From Minisyncoccota bacterium (GTDB lineage Bacteria; Patescibacteriota; Minisyncoccia; Minisyncoccales; Minisyncoccaceae), in the NCBI GenBank assembly GCA_028689175.1, contig JAQTWS010000026.1, positions 1-7,172 of the forward strand: a stretch of DNA of 7,172 bases, in the 5' to 3' direction. A program made the translations under genes and the position numbers. The notes under the pieces are model-generated. The model was given only the letters and a program-made list of their open reading frames with translations, had not been told where the DNA came from and did no database searches. How positions within the stretch are numbered: the stretch's first letter is position 1; every line of letters begins with the position of its first letter. Positions 1 to 5,897 of the stretch are shown here, one piece after another.

Positions 1-385
1 CATTTGATGTATATGTATTAAATCCTGTTGCTGATATTTGAGATTCAGCTTGGAAATTACTTGAACTTCCGCTTGGAGATAGTTTTAATGTGACTTTGGT
101 ATTATTTGCGGCAGTATTACCAGCATTGTGATAATATACCTGAAACTTTAACTCATCTCCTGAATTAACACTATTTAAAGATGTCCCCCAGTTTAAAGTT
201 CCCGAACTTTGAGTAACATTACCTACTCTTAAAGGAAAATCAGATGCACCTGTGTTGAAACTCGATGCAGCTAAAACCCCTTGAAAAGAAAATAAATTGA
301 AAAATCCTAAAATTAACGCCATTAGCGAAAATAAGAATTTTTGAACAAATTTTCCTTTTATTGTGTCTATGGTTTTTTGTTTCAT
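1..385 (-). CDS. Secreted surface protein, N-terminal part only (cut by the window's left edge)
   Basis: An ATG at 385-383 opens a frame that runs without a stop to the left edge, giving 128 visible residues. Residues 1-39 look like a Sec signal peptide: a basic start (MKQKTIDTIKGK), a hydrophobic core (about 16-34) and a likely signal peptidase I site after V-L-A39. The mature part is rich in Ser, Asn, Thr and Gly. It contains a beta-rich stretch around residues 72-103 (GDELKFQVYYHNAGNTAANN then TKVTLKLSP) that resembles the DUF11/CARDB-like beta-sandwich modules of bacterial surface proteins. That assignment is a motif-level guess. No Shine-Dalgarno site precedes the ATG; the upstream bases are nearly all A and T, and I could not choose a promoter in the 80 AT-rich bases at 386-465. 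It lies downstream of the Ig-domain gene, from which a terminator separates it, so it is probably its own transcription unit. The C-terminus, and hence any anchor, is not visible. Confidence 0.85.
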   Translation of the reverse strand, partial: MKQKTIDTIKGKFVQKFLFSLMALILGFFNLFSFQGVLAASSFNTGASDFPLRVGNVTQSSGTLNWGTSLNSVNSGDELKFQVYYHNAGNTAANNTKVTLKLSPSGSSSNFQAESQISATGFNTYTSN

Positions 386-465
386 ATTTTTATTTTTTAC
401 TTATTATTCTTTTTATTTGTTAATAAAAATATCTAAATACTTTTATTAAAAAATAATAAGGTAGG

Positions 466-501
466 ATAGAGGAGAAAAATATTATAATTCTTCTCCTCTA
501 T
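466..501 (-). terminator. Hairpin terminator overlapping the stop codon of the Ig-domain gene
   Basis: Bases 466-476 and 491-501 form a perfect 11-bp inverted repeat (ATAGAGGAGAA / TTCTCCTCTAT). After an A/C mismatch the stem may extend by three more A-T pairs towards a 6-base loop. Read on the minus strand, the 5' arm contains the TAG stop (500-498), and the 3' arm is followed after about 11 bases by a run of six Ts. The gap to the T-run is longer than in an ideal intrinsic terminator, so it could also act as a 3' stabilising hairpin. Confidence 0.65.
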
Positions 502-1685
502 ATGGGCGGGGGCGGGGACGGAATGTTCGTTTCGCCGTAACTGGGGTTGTTGTTGGTTGTCTCTGTAGTTGTACTTGGGAAGCTCGTGTCAGGATTCATA
601 TACGTAGGCATGCTTTTACCTAAGGGATTCATGTAATATGAATATCCTTCAGGGAAAGCCAAGAAGATAATACCATCTGTGGCAACAGTCCACGAGGTAC
701 CATCATTCGCTCTTGCAGTCAGCTTGTGGAAAGTTTTAGCATCCCTCTCTGTTCCTCTGGCAGTCACATCCATTTCGTAACAGAGTTTATCTGTTCGAGT
801 TGGGTCTCTATAAAAGACATACTTGCTTTTGAACGATGCGACCTCAACAGTTTTACCTTGGGTTTTGACATTACTTAAACTTGTATCAACACCGAATTCA
901 TTTTTCATGAAATTTTCTATGGCACTATAATGCCATGGTTCAATGCTGATCAAGTTTTCGTTTGAAATCGAAAATTGGTAATACCCTTTAAGTATTTCTG
1001 TGAGTGCTGTGAATGGAGAAGAAGTCTTCAAGGTTCTTCCATCGCTTTCAGCGACGCCCTTGACCACAAGCATGTAATTGCCTGGATCAACATCACTTGC
1101 GATGAGTAATTTCTTTTGCCCCTGTACATTTTGGAAGAATTTGTCATCGGAAAGTCTCTGATTGTAAGCATTTTCGACATAGACTTCACTGATTTTTACG
1201 CTATCGCTTGGATAGATTAGGTTGTAATCGTATGCGTTTCCGATATACACCCAGGATTCAGGAAGTGCTGCGTCAAGATATGCCTTTGAGAATACTGTTA
1301 TGTCTTTGCTGGCAGCCTTGCCATCAACTTTGAAAGTAATGGTGGTCTTACCAGGCTCTTTAGCGGTAAAAGTTGCACTCTTGCCTTCATTTACGATTGT
1401 CCCAATATTGGGATTGCTCGAAATCCATTCGAAGTGATAGACATCGGGAGAGAAGGGGGTTTTAGCTGTGAGTGAAGTTGATTGTCCTACCTCAAGTGAA
1501 GTAGTGTTTGCTTCGATGCTTGGACTAACTGTCATCCAAACAGGAAGAAGTCCCAGGGCCATACTTATCAAAAGCGCAACAAGCAACACGCCAGTAATTG
1601 CAACGATAGCAGCAAGTGGCTTATTGCTTTCTATTTTTTCGCGCAAGTTTGACGAAAACTCTTTGATCTTATCCTTAATGTCCAT
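498..1685 (-). CDS. Single-pass membrane protein with extracellular Big_2-like Ig domain, unknown function
   Basis: The product is 395 residues. The start is ATG at 1685-1683, because GGAGGT lies 7 bases upstream; the frame can be opened 17 codons earlier at a TTG, but that would translate the hairpin and the ribosome binding site. Residues 1-22 are a short charged cytoplasmic tail and 23-50 a hydrophobic membrane segment without a clear cleavage site. Residues 54-131 resemble a bacterial Ig-like Big_2 domain (SLEVGQSTSLTA, FEWISSNP, ATFTAKEPGKTTITF). Residues 135-360 are a region I do not recognise, rich in aromatic residues, with one Cys (302). The end (about 361-395) is Ser/Thr/Asn/Pro-rich and closes with PSPPPPI. 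The likely topology is N-in with the bulk outside, which suggests an envelope or surface role; no enzymatic motif is visible. GC content is about 45-48% in sampled lines, far above the neighbours, and the strong Shine-Dalgarno site is unique here. Both fit recent acquisition or special expression. Confidence 0.85.
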   Translation of the reverse strand: MDIKDKIKEFSSNLREKIESNKPLAAIVAITGVLLVALLISMALGLLPVWMTVSPSIEANTTSLEVGQSTSLTAKTPFSPDVYHFEWISSNPNIGTIVNEGKSATFTAKEPGKTTITFKVDGKAASKDITVFSKAYLDAALPESWVYIGNAYDYNLIYPSDSVKISEVYVENAYNQRLSDDKFFQNVQGQKKLLIASDVDPGNYMLVVKGVAESDGRTLKTSSPFTALTEILKGYYQFSISNENLISIEPWHYSAIENFMKNEFGVDTSLSNVKTQGKTVEVASFKSKYVFYRDPTRTDKLCYEMDVTARGTERDAKTFHKLTARANDGTSWTVATDGIIFLAFPEGYSYYMNPLGKSMPTYMNPDTSFPSTTTETTNNNPSYGETNIPSPPPPI

Positions 1686-1692
1686 GATCAAT

Positions 1693-1698
1693 ACCTCC
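1693..1698 (-). promoter_or_regulatory. Strong Shine-Dalgarno site GGAGGT of the Ig-domain gene
   Basis: GGAGGT sits 7 bases before the ATG at 1685-1683, an ideal distance. It decides the start of the Ig-domain gene. None of the other six visible starts in the window has a comparable site at a proper distance. The GGAGG before the metalloprotein start is 16 bases away and encodes Gly-Gly of YbaB. Confidence 0.85.
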
Positions 1699-1714
1699 GC
1701 CGTATTTCTACGGC
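1699..1714 (-). promoter_or_regulatory. GAAA-tetraloop hairpin directly abutting the Shine-Dalgarno site
   Basis: On the minus strand the bases read GCCGTA-GAAA-TACGGC, a perfect 6-bp stem with four G-C pairs closed by a GNRA-type tetraloop. Its 3' arm touches the GGAGGT with no gap. This geometry could modulate ribosome access or protect the 5' end of the mRNA. It does not itself pair with the Shine-Dalgarno bases. The function is inference; the structure is read directly from the sequence. Confidence 0.6.
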
Positions 1715-1805
1715 AACTTTTTGACACTTTTTGCAAAACAAAATCAGCCTACTTTTTAAAAAGCAAGAATCAGTTAAAAAAGAATAAAAAAGTTACCGTA
1801 GAAAT
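1704..1805 (-). repeat. 19-base inverted repeat in the leader between ftsQ and the Ig-domain gene
   Basis: AAAAAGTTaCCGTAGAAAT (plus strand, 1787-1805) and AAAAAGTTgCCGTAGAAAT (minus strand, 1722-1704) match at 18 of 19 bases in inverted orientation, separated by 64 bases. In minus-strand RNA the one difference becomes a G-U pair, so the whole 19-bp stem can form. In plus-strand RNA it would be an A-C mismatch. The stem uses bases 1709-1714, so it excludes the GAAA hairpin beside the Shine-Dalgarno site. It also uses 1787-1794, so it excludes the ftsQ terminator stem. The 64-base loop holds two short palindromes, at 1729-1738 and 1752-1763. Confidence 0.7.
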
Positions 1806-1825
1806 TTTATTTCAAAGAACTTTTT
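1787..1825 (-). terminator. Terminator-like structure after the ftsQ operon
   Basis: Thirteen bases beyond the ftsQ stop, AAAAAGTT (1825-1818) can pair with AACTTTTT (1794-1787), enclosing an inner hairpin GAAAT-AAA-ATTTC (1813-1801). The 3' arm itself supplies a run of six Ts. The stem has few G-C pairs, so termination would be weak, and read-through into the Ig-domain gene is possible. Confidence 0.4.
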
Positions 1826-1837
1826 ACAATATAAATA

Positions 1838-2605
1838 TTATTTAGCTATAACCTGTTCTCCGAATCTTAAATCTATATATTTCAGATTTTCTACTTTATA
1901 ATTGAGTTTTTTTAATACAACATTCATTTTTTGTATCTGCCAATCAATGTCTTCTTTAGGATCAAATATAAAGTTAATATTTTTATACTTTCCTAAAAAT
2001 TTGTCAGCATAGATATCAAATTCTTTTATTTCATTGTTGTTTTTATAAACAGTCAAAAGAGTTATAATAAAATCTTGCTTAGTCATTCCTGACCATGATC
2101 TAAGATTTTTTTCATATTCATCGTGTTCATTTATTTTAATGAATCCGACTTCTTTTTGATAATTTTTAATATATGTTGCATTTTTATCTAAAAGAACACA
2201 CACATCTTTAGAACACCAAATACATACCGGTGTTTTTTCCTTTACTTCGATTACAATTTTTTTTGTAAAAAAATCTTTTTTTACACTGATATCTTCTATT
2301 TCTGGAAAATTTTCTAAAAGAGTAGAAATCTTTCCTTGAGATGGTATAAACAGACTTTCCGATGTCAGATTATTACCCAAGATGTTTAATGATATTGTAG
2401 CATTACTTTTAAAATTTTTCAAGAGTTCATCTTTTGATATAGTTTGAGCACCTAAAATTGAAGTTTCCTCAATTTGAAAATATGGAGAAAATAAAAAAAA
2501 GTAAAAGAATCCAGAGGATACTATTAAAAATAAAAACGAAAACCAGAAAAGTTTTTTCTTAAAAAAAGGTTTTCTATTTCTTTTTTTGATTCTTCTTTTT
2601 TTCAT
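1838..2605 (-). CDS. ftsQ: FtsQ-like cell division protein (POTRA domain)
   Basis: A 255-residue bitopic membrane protein of the FtsQ/DivIB family, which links early and late divisome proteins and regulates septal peptidoglycan synthesis from outside the membrane. Residues 1-18 are strongly basic (MKKRRIKKRNRK), and about 19-40 form the membrane segment. Residues 43-122 fit a POTRA domain (FQIEETSILGAQTISKDELL, then the end IVIEVKEKTP). The C-terminus has the family hallmark YIDLRFGEQVIAK (243-255). Three cysteines cluster at 128, 131 and 136 (PVCIWCSKDVC) just after the POTRA domain, and could form a disulfide or structural site. The start ATG follows the stop of the FemAB gene with no base between (TAAATG), so translation is probably coupled; there is no Shine-Dalgarno site. 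ftsA, ftsZ and murC/ddl are not next to it, unlike the classical dcw cluster. Family assignment is firm; function by homology. Confidence 0.88.
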   Translation of the reverse strand: MKKRRIKKRNRKPFFKKKLFWFSFLFLIVSSGFFYFFLFSPYFQIEETSILGAQTISKDELLKNFKSNATISLNILGNNLTSESLFIPSQGKISTLLENFPEIEDISVKKDFFTKKIVIEVKEKTPVCIWCSKDVCVLLDKNATYIKNYQKEVGFIKINEHDEYEKNLRSWSGMTKQDFIITLLTVYKNNNEIKEFDIYADKFLGKYKNINFIFDPKEDIDWQIQKMNVVLKKLNYKVENLKYIDLRFGEQVIAK

Positions 2606-3634
2606 TTAAAGATTTCTTTTTATTTTTCTTAATATTTCAAAAATCCTAATTAAATAATATTTAAAACTTATTTTATAATCATTTGTTCTTACGTATTCTT
2701 TTGAGTATCCAGAAAATCCCTTTTTAAACAAAGTTAAGCCTACCCATGGATGATTTTTGTTATTAATTTCCTCGTCTCTTGCAATACCCCAAAAATTATA
2801 TGTATGGCAACCTCTTTTTTTAGCTTCTTTAATTGCTTCCCATTGAATTAAATATGATGCAGGAATTTTAGGATATTTTTGAGAAGATGCTCCTTGGTGA
2901 TAAAAAGCAATTTTTGACCAAAATATTATCATAGCTGAGGCAATCACTTCTCCTCTATATTTTGCATTAAGAATCAAAACTTGATCATCATCCTTAAAAG
3001 AAAAAAGTTCATTTTCTAAATATTTGATTGAAAAAGGAGTAAAATTATGTCTCCTTGCTGTTACCTCATAAACTTCATTAAAATATTTTAAATCTTTTAC
3101 GTCTGTACTTTTCTCAATTTCTATATCATTATTTTTGATTCCCTGCCTGATCGAATATCTTGTTGTCTTTCTCATATTTTGAAGTAATTCTTCTTCCTCA
3201 GGTGTAATATCAAGCTCCCATGTAAATTCTGGATGTACATGCATAGGAGCTTCTTTAAAGCCAAGATCTTTAAATATTTTCCTATTTTCTTCATTATTTA
3301 TTAAAATAGGAGCAAATCTAATAAAATCAACTTTTTCAATATTGGCAAGTTCTTTTAGTTTTGATAAAAATTTTTCAATTATATTTTTTTTATCGCCACC
3401 CTCTTTTATAATTGGCCCCATTGGCACTAAAAGATAAGTTCCTCTTCTTGCTGTAATTTTAATTACCAAAAGCACAGCAACTAAATCTGCATCATATGCC
3501 CCCATTCTCCAAATCTTATCTCCCATTTTTTCATTAAAAATACCCCAATTGTACGAATGAGTAAAAGTTTTTTCGTTTGCAGCTAAGCAAAAATTTTCCC
3601 AGATTGCTTTATCAGTAATTTCTTTTATTTCCAT
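2606..3634 (-). CDS. FemAB/FemX-family aminoacyl transferase (peptidoglycan bridge formation)
   Basis: A 342-residue soluble protein of the FemXAB family. Members move amino acids from aminoacyl-tRNA onto the stem peptide of lipid II or its precursor at the inner face of the membrane. Two GNAT-like halves can be seen. The N-half runs from about 1 to 150 (THSYNWGIFN, YLLVPMGPII, FIRFAPIL). The C-half carries the family pattern NMRKTTRYSIRQG (153-165), FYHQGASS (244-251), IPASYLIQWEAI (257-268), YNFWGI (279-284) and GLTLFKKGFSGYSKEYV (299-315). Length is somewhat below staphylococcal FemA/B (about 420), because the tRNA-synthetase-like coiled-coil insertion is absent, as in FemX-type enzymes. 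The amino acid and acceptor position cannot be read from the sequence. It is immediately upstream of ftsQ and in the same unit as a Mur ligase, which supports a cell-wall role. A TATAAT lies 10 bases before its ATG. Confidence 0.9.
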   Translation of the reverse strand: MEIKEITDKAIWENFCLAANEKTFTHSYNWGIFNEKMGDKIWRMGAYDADLVAVLLVIKITARRGTYLLVPMGPIIKEGGDKKNIIEKFLSKLKELANIEKVDFIRFAPILINNEENRKIFKDLGFKEAPMHVHPEFTWELDITPEEEELLQNMRKTTRYSIRQGIKNNDIEIEKSTDVKDLKYFNEVYEVTARRHNFTPFSIKYLENELFSFKDDDQVLILNAKYRGEVIASAMIIFWSKIAFYHQGASSQKYPKIPASYLIQWEAIKEAKKRGCHTYNFWGIARDEEINNKNHPWVGLTLFKKGFSGYSKEYVRTNDYKISFKYYLIRIFEILRKIKRNL

Positions 3635-3644
3635 TTATATAAAT

Positions 3645-3650
3645 ATTATA
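3645..3650 (-). promoter_or_regulatory. Candidate -10 box (TATAAT) just before the FemAB gene
   Basis: A perfect TATAAT ends 10 bases before the ATG at 3634. If used, transcription would start about 3-5 bases before the ATG, giving an almost leaderless mRNA. No good -35 box lies at 17 bases; TTCACT, 4 of 6, is at 22 bases. In sequence this AT-rich a chance TATAAT is likely, so support is weak. Confidence 0.3.
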
Positions 3651-3685
3651 TACGATTTTTAAAAAATATAAAAGTGAATTATTTT

Positions 3686-4357
3686 TTAATTAAATAATTT
3701 TTTAATATAATCAATTGCTTTTAACTGAAAGCTAATGCTATTATTTAATTCCATTGCACAAAAATCAGAAAAAAGCTGCTTGTCATAATTTTTTAAATAA
3801 TCAAATTCTGAAAGATTTTCTGAAAAATGATCGTCATAACGCTTTATCCCCTTTTCATTTAAATGATAATAATCCTTAACTGCACTTATATGATTACAAC
3901 CAACCTCATTTCTTTTTAAAATTTCGATATTTTTTTGACATATTTTAGGGCGTAATAATCTATCATTTTCGAGATGTGATATATCAAGACAAATCCCAGC
4001 CCAATTTTTAATCTCTTCCTCGTCAAATGCCTTGTAAACGTTTTCAATATATATCAAATTTTTATATTTCGAATAATCATATTTTAAAGGATACTCTTTT
4101 TCTGTATGAATATTAAATACTTGAGTCTTAAAATTTTTAATTAAAAAATCTAATTCTTCCTCTTCCATATCATTCTTGATGTGCGCAAAAGGAATTTCTT
4201 TTATGGAAGTTTTTTTGATTTTATTCAGTAATTCTTTTCTCTCTTTATAATTTAATCCAGTAAAAAAAACGCAAACTTTTTCAAGTTTAAACGTATTAGC
4301 CTCTTTCAACTTTTCATTATAATCCACTAATGTTGTAATTGTTGGATATATTTTCAT
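3686..4357 (-). CDS. Compact endonuclease-IV-like TIM-barrel metalloprotein
   Basis: A 223-residue protein that lines up with the AP endonuclease family 2 / xylose-isomerase-like TIM barrel. All nine ligands of the three-metal site of E. coli endonuclease IV have counterparts in the right order: H59 (H69), H84 (H109), E105 (E145), D125 and H128 (D179, H182), H156 (H216), D175 and H177 (D229, H231), E203 (E261). The spacing within DxxH and DxH is exact, and local strings agree (GICLDISHLENDRL, RYDDHFSEN). The protein is about 60 residues shorter than Nfo. After the first His it reads IKND where Nfo has DSYLIN, so the Tyr/Leu that probe the DNA are missing. It may therefore act on another phosphorylated substrate, or on DNA in a different way. 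It starts 3 bases after the ybaB stop, with no Shine-Dalgarno site at a proper distance, so coupling is likely. The fold call is strong; the substrate is unknown. Confidence 0.75.
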   Translation of the reverse strand: MKIYPTITTLVDYNEKLKEANTFKLEKVCVFFTGLNYKERKELLNKIKKTSIKEIPFAHIKNDMEEEELDFLIKNFKTQVFNIHTEKEYPLKYDYSKYKNLIYIENVYKAFDEEEIKNWAGICLDISHLENDRLLRPKICQKNIEILKRNEVGCNHISAVKDYYHLNEKGIKRYDDHFSENLSEFDYLKNYDKQLFSDFCAMELNNSISFQLKAIDYIKKLFN

Positions 4358-4360
4358 TTA

Positions 4361-4618
4361 TTAAAAACCAAATCCTCCCATTGATTGAGCTTGTTTTGCC
4401 ATTTCAAGTTTTGCTTGATTCATTGCATCATTTAAGCAATCCTTTAATTTTTTTTCTTGTTCAGGTATTTCTAATTCTGGATTCAACTTAATGTCCAAGA
4501 TATCCATTTTTAAATTTAATGTAACAGTAATTCCATATTTTTCTTTTGTTACGGTTTGTTTTTTAAGAGAAGATTCAAACTCTTTTAATTGTTTTAATTG
4601 TTTAAATTTATCAAACAT
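4361..4618 (-). CDS. ybaB: YbaB/EbfC-family nucleoid-associated protein
   Basis: The product is 85 residues, shorter than the usual 100-110. It has the family layout: an N-terminal amphipathic helix (MFDKFKQLKQLKEFESSLKK), a central beta-strand pair (GITVTLNLKMDILDIKLNPEL), a second helix (EQEKKLKDCLNDAMNQAKLE) and a Gly/Phe-rich end (MGGFGF) like the GxPGF end of relatives. Known members are dimers that bind DNA and coat the nucleoid. In most bacteria the gene sits between dnaX and recR; here it is next to an endonuclease-IV-like gene instead. It starts at ATG 4618-4616 without a Shine-Dalgarno site and is preceded by a candidate promoter, so it probably opens a unit that runs through the metalloprotein, FemAB and FtsQ. 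Confidence 0.85.
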   Translation of the reverse strand: MFDKFKQLKQLKEFESSLKKQTVTKEKYGITVTLNLKMDILDIKLNPELEIPEQEKKLKDCLNDAMNQAKLEMAKQAQSMGGFGF

Positions 4619-4640
4619 ATTTTTGTATTTTAATTGATTA

Positions 4641-4680
4641 ATTATATGTATATATTTTACTAAAAAACTACTATTGTCAA
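4641..4680 (-). promoter_or_regulatory. Candidate sigma-70-type promoter for ybaB and the genes after it
   Basis: TTGACA, a perfect -35 consensus, lies at 4680-4675 and overlaps the TGA stop of the aminotransferase gene. TAAAAT (5 of 6) follows at 4659-4654 after 15 bases, slightly short. A perfect TATAAT lies at 4646-4641 but is 28 bases away. The start of transcription would be roughly 15-30 bases before the ybaB ATG. The whole 58-base gap is very AT-rich, which weakens the -10 calls; the TTGACA is the informative part. Confidence 0.5.
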
Positions 4681-5897
4681 ATCAAACTTTTTAAGAGATA
4701 TACAATTTTTTCTGCAATATCTTCTGTAATATTAATATGGGTTGGCAATATTAATATTTTATTACTAATTTCTTCAGCTGTTTTACATTCTCCCTTTATA
4801 TAATTCATTTTACATAAATCTGTTTTGGGAGGAGCAATAACTTTTTTCCTCCAGCCATCCTCGAGCATTATATTAAATTTACTAAATTCTTTTATAATCT
4901 CATCTCCTTCATTTACCAAAATTGGATATTTTAAATATATTGCACCATCATTTATATCAAAAACTCCGCCTATATTTTTCTTATAATACTTAGCTATTTT
5001 TCGCCTATGATTATTAAATTTATCTAATTTGTTAAATTGATTATTTGCTAGTTTCGCGAGTGAATTTGGCATTCTTTTAGGAAAATAATCCGGAAGCTCT
5101 CCTTTGTATTCAGGCGAAGATACTGACTTTGATAATATTTTTAATCTTATAGAAAGCTCTAAAATAATTTTACCAACATTAAAAAAATTATATAAAGGAA
5201 GAACAAACAAATTCATAAGAATAGGATGCATAAGTTGCCTATTAATCCATTTCTTATCTGGATATTTTAATTTTTTGTATTCTTTTTCTACCTTTTCCTT
5301 TAATTTTAAATTATTTATTCCAATCATTCCGCCGTAAACTGAAGAAATAACCTTATCTCTTCCAAATGAAAAAAAAGAAATATCCCCAAAAGTGCCGCAA
5401 TATTTATTATCATATTTAGCTCCAAGAGCATGAGCGCAATCTTCGATTAAAAATAAATCATATTTTTCGCATATTTTTTTAATTTCTTTAATCTTACCTG
5501 GCATTCCAAATGTATGTTGTACAATAATTGCTTTCGTTTTTTTTGTAATTTTTTTCTCAATTTTACTAATATCAATATTTAAAGCATCATCAATATCTAT
5601 ATAAATAGGACGAGCATTTGTTTTAAGTATTGGATTTATTACGGCATTGCATGTAAAACCTTGGACAATAATTTCATCATCTTTTTTAATATTCAAAGCT
5701 TCTAAAATTAGAAGAAGACAGCTTCTTCCACTATTTAAAGAAAATACAAAATCAAAATTAAAATAATTTTTAAAATTATTTTCAAATTTTTCAACATGTT
5801 CGCCTTTTATTTTTTTGCTCGAAAATAATTCTTTAAATGCTAAACAAACATCGTCTTTTTCGGTATTTGGAGATAATGAGATTGAAATTGTTTTCAT
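4677..5897 (-). CDS. DegT/DnrJ/EryC1/StrS-family PLP aminotransferase
   Basis: A 406-residue fold-type I PLP enzyme of the sugar aminotransferase family, whose members usually convert a nucleotide-linked keto-sugar to an amino-sugar with glutamate as donor. Visible family features are the start of the large domain with SLNSGRSCLLLILEAL (53-68), the cofactor aspartate in FLIEDCAHALGAKY (D153, with H156 for ring stacking), and the Schiff-base lysine K182 in FFSFGRDKVISSVYGG. A C-terminal small domain includes LPTHINITEDIAEKIVYLL. Between about 216 and 270 there is a long insertion with hydrophobic stretches (HPILMNLFVLPLYNFFN, then GKIILELSIRL) that may bind the membrane or a lipid-linked substrate. 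The ATG overlaps the Mur ligase stop as ATGA, so the two are translationally coupled. No Shine-Dalgarno site is present. The sugar is unknown, and regulatory non-catalytic members exist, but the conserved lysine argues for catalysis. Confidence 0.9.
   Translation of the reverse strand: MKTISISLSPNTEKDDVCLAFKELFSSKKIKGEHVEKFENNFKNYFNFDFVFSLNSGRSCLLLILEALNIKKDDEIIVQGFTCNAVINPILKTNARPIYIDIDDALNIDISKIEKKITKKTKAIIVQHTFGMPGKIKEIKKICEKYDLFLIEDCAHALGAKYDNKYCGTFGDISFFSFGRDKVISSVYGGMIGINNLKLKEKVEKEYKKLKYPDKKWINRQLMHPILMNLFVLPLYNFFNVGKIILELSIRLKILSKSVSSPEYKGELPDYFPKRMPNSLAKLANNQFNKLDKFNNHRRKIAKYYKKNIGGVFDINDGAIYLKYPILVNEGDEIIKEFSKFNIMLEDGWRKKVIAPPKTDLCKMNYIKGECKTAEEISNKILILPTHINITEDIAEKIVYLLKSLI

Noticed and set aside
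1686..1736. TTG start adding 17 residues to the Ig-domain protein
   Set aside because: Those codons are the GAAA hairpin and the GGAGGT site; the ATG at 1685 has ideal ribosome-binding spacing.
1704..1805. Inverted repeat as ends of an insertion sequence or a CRISPR unit
   Set aside because: Only 64 bases lie between the arms, with no transposase, no target duplication and no repeated spacer pattern; an RNA stem is simpler.
1787..1825. Classical transcription attenuator controlling the Ig-domain gene
   Set aside because: The competing arm (1722-1704) is transcribed after the terminator, not before it, so it cannot act as a normal antiterminator; a processing or stabilising role fits better.
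1468..1845. Plus-strand open frame of 125 codons
   Set aside because: It is antisense to the start of the Ig-domain gene and its leader, has no recognisable domain, and opens because of the codon pattern of the real gene on the other strand.
4358..4380. Shine-Dalgarno site for the metalloprotein gene
   Set aside because: The GGAGG is 16 bases before the ATG and encodes Gly-Gly at the end of YbaB, so its position is better explained by the protein.
5104..5337. Plus-strand open frame of 77 codons
   Set aside because: It lies wholly inside the aminotransferase gene on the opposite strand and shows no family features.
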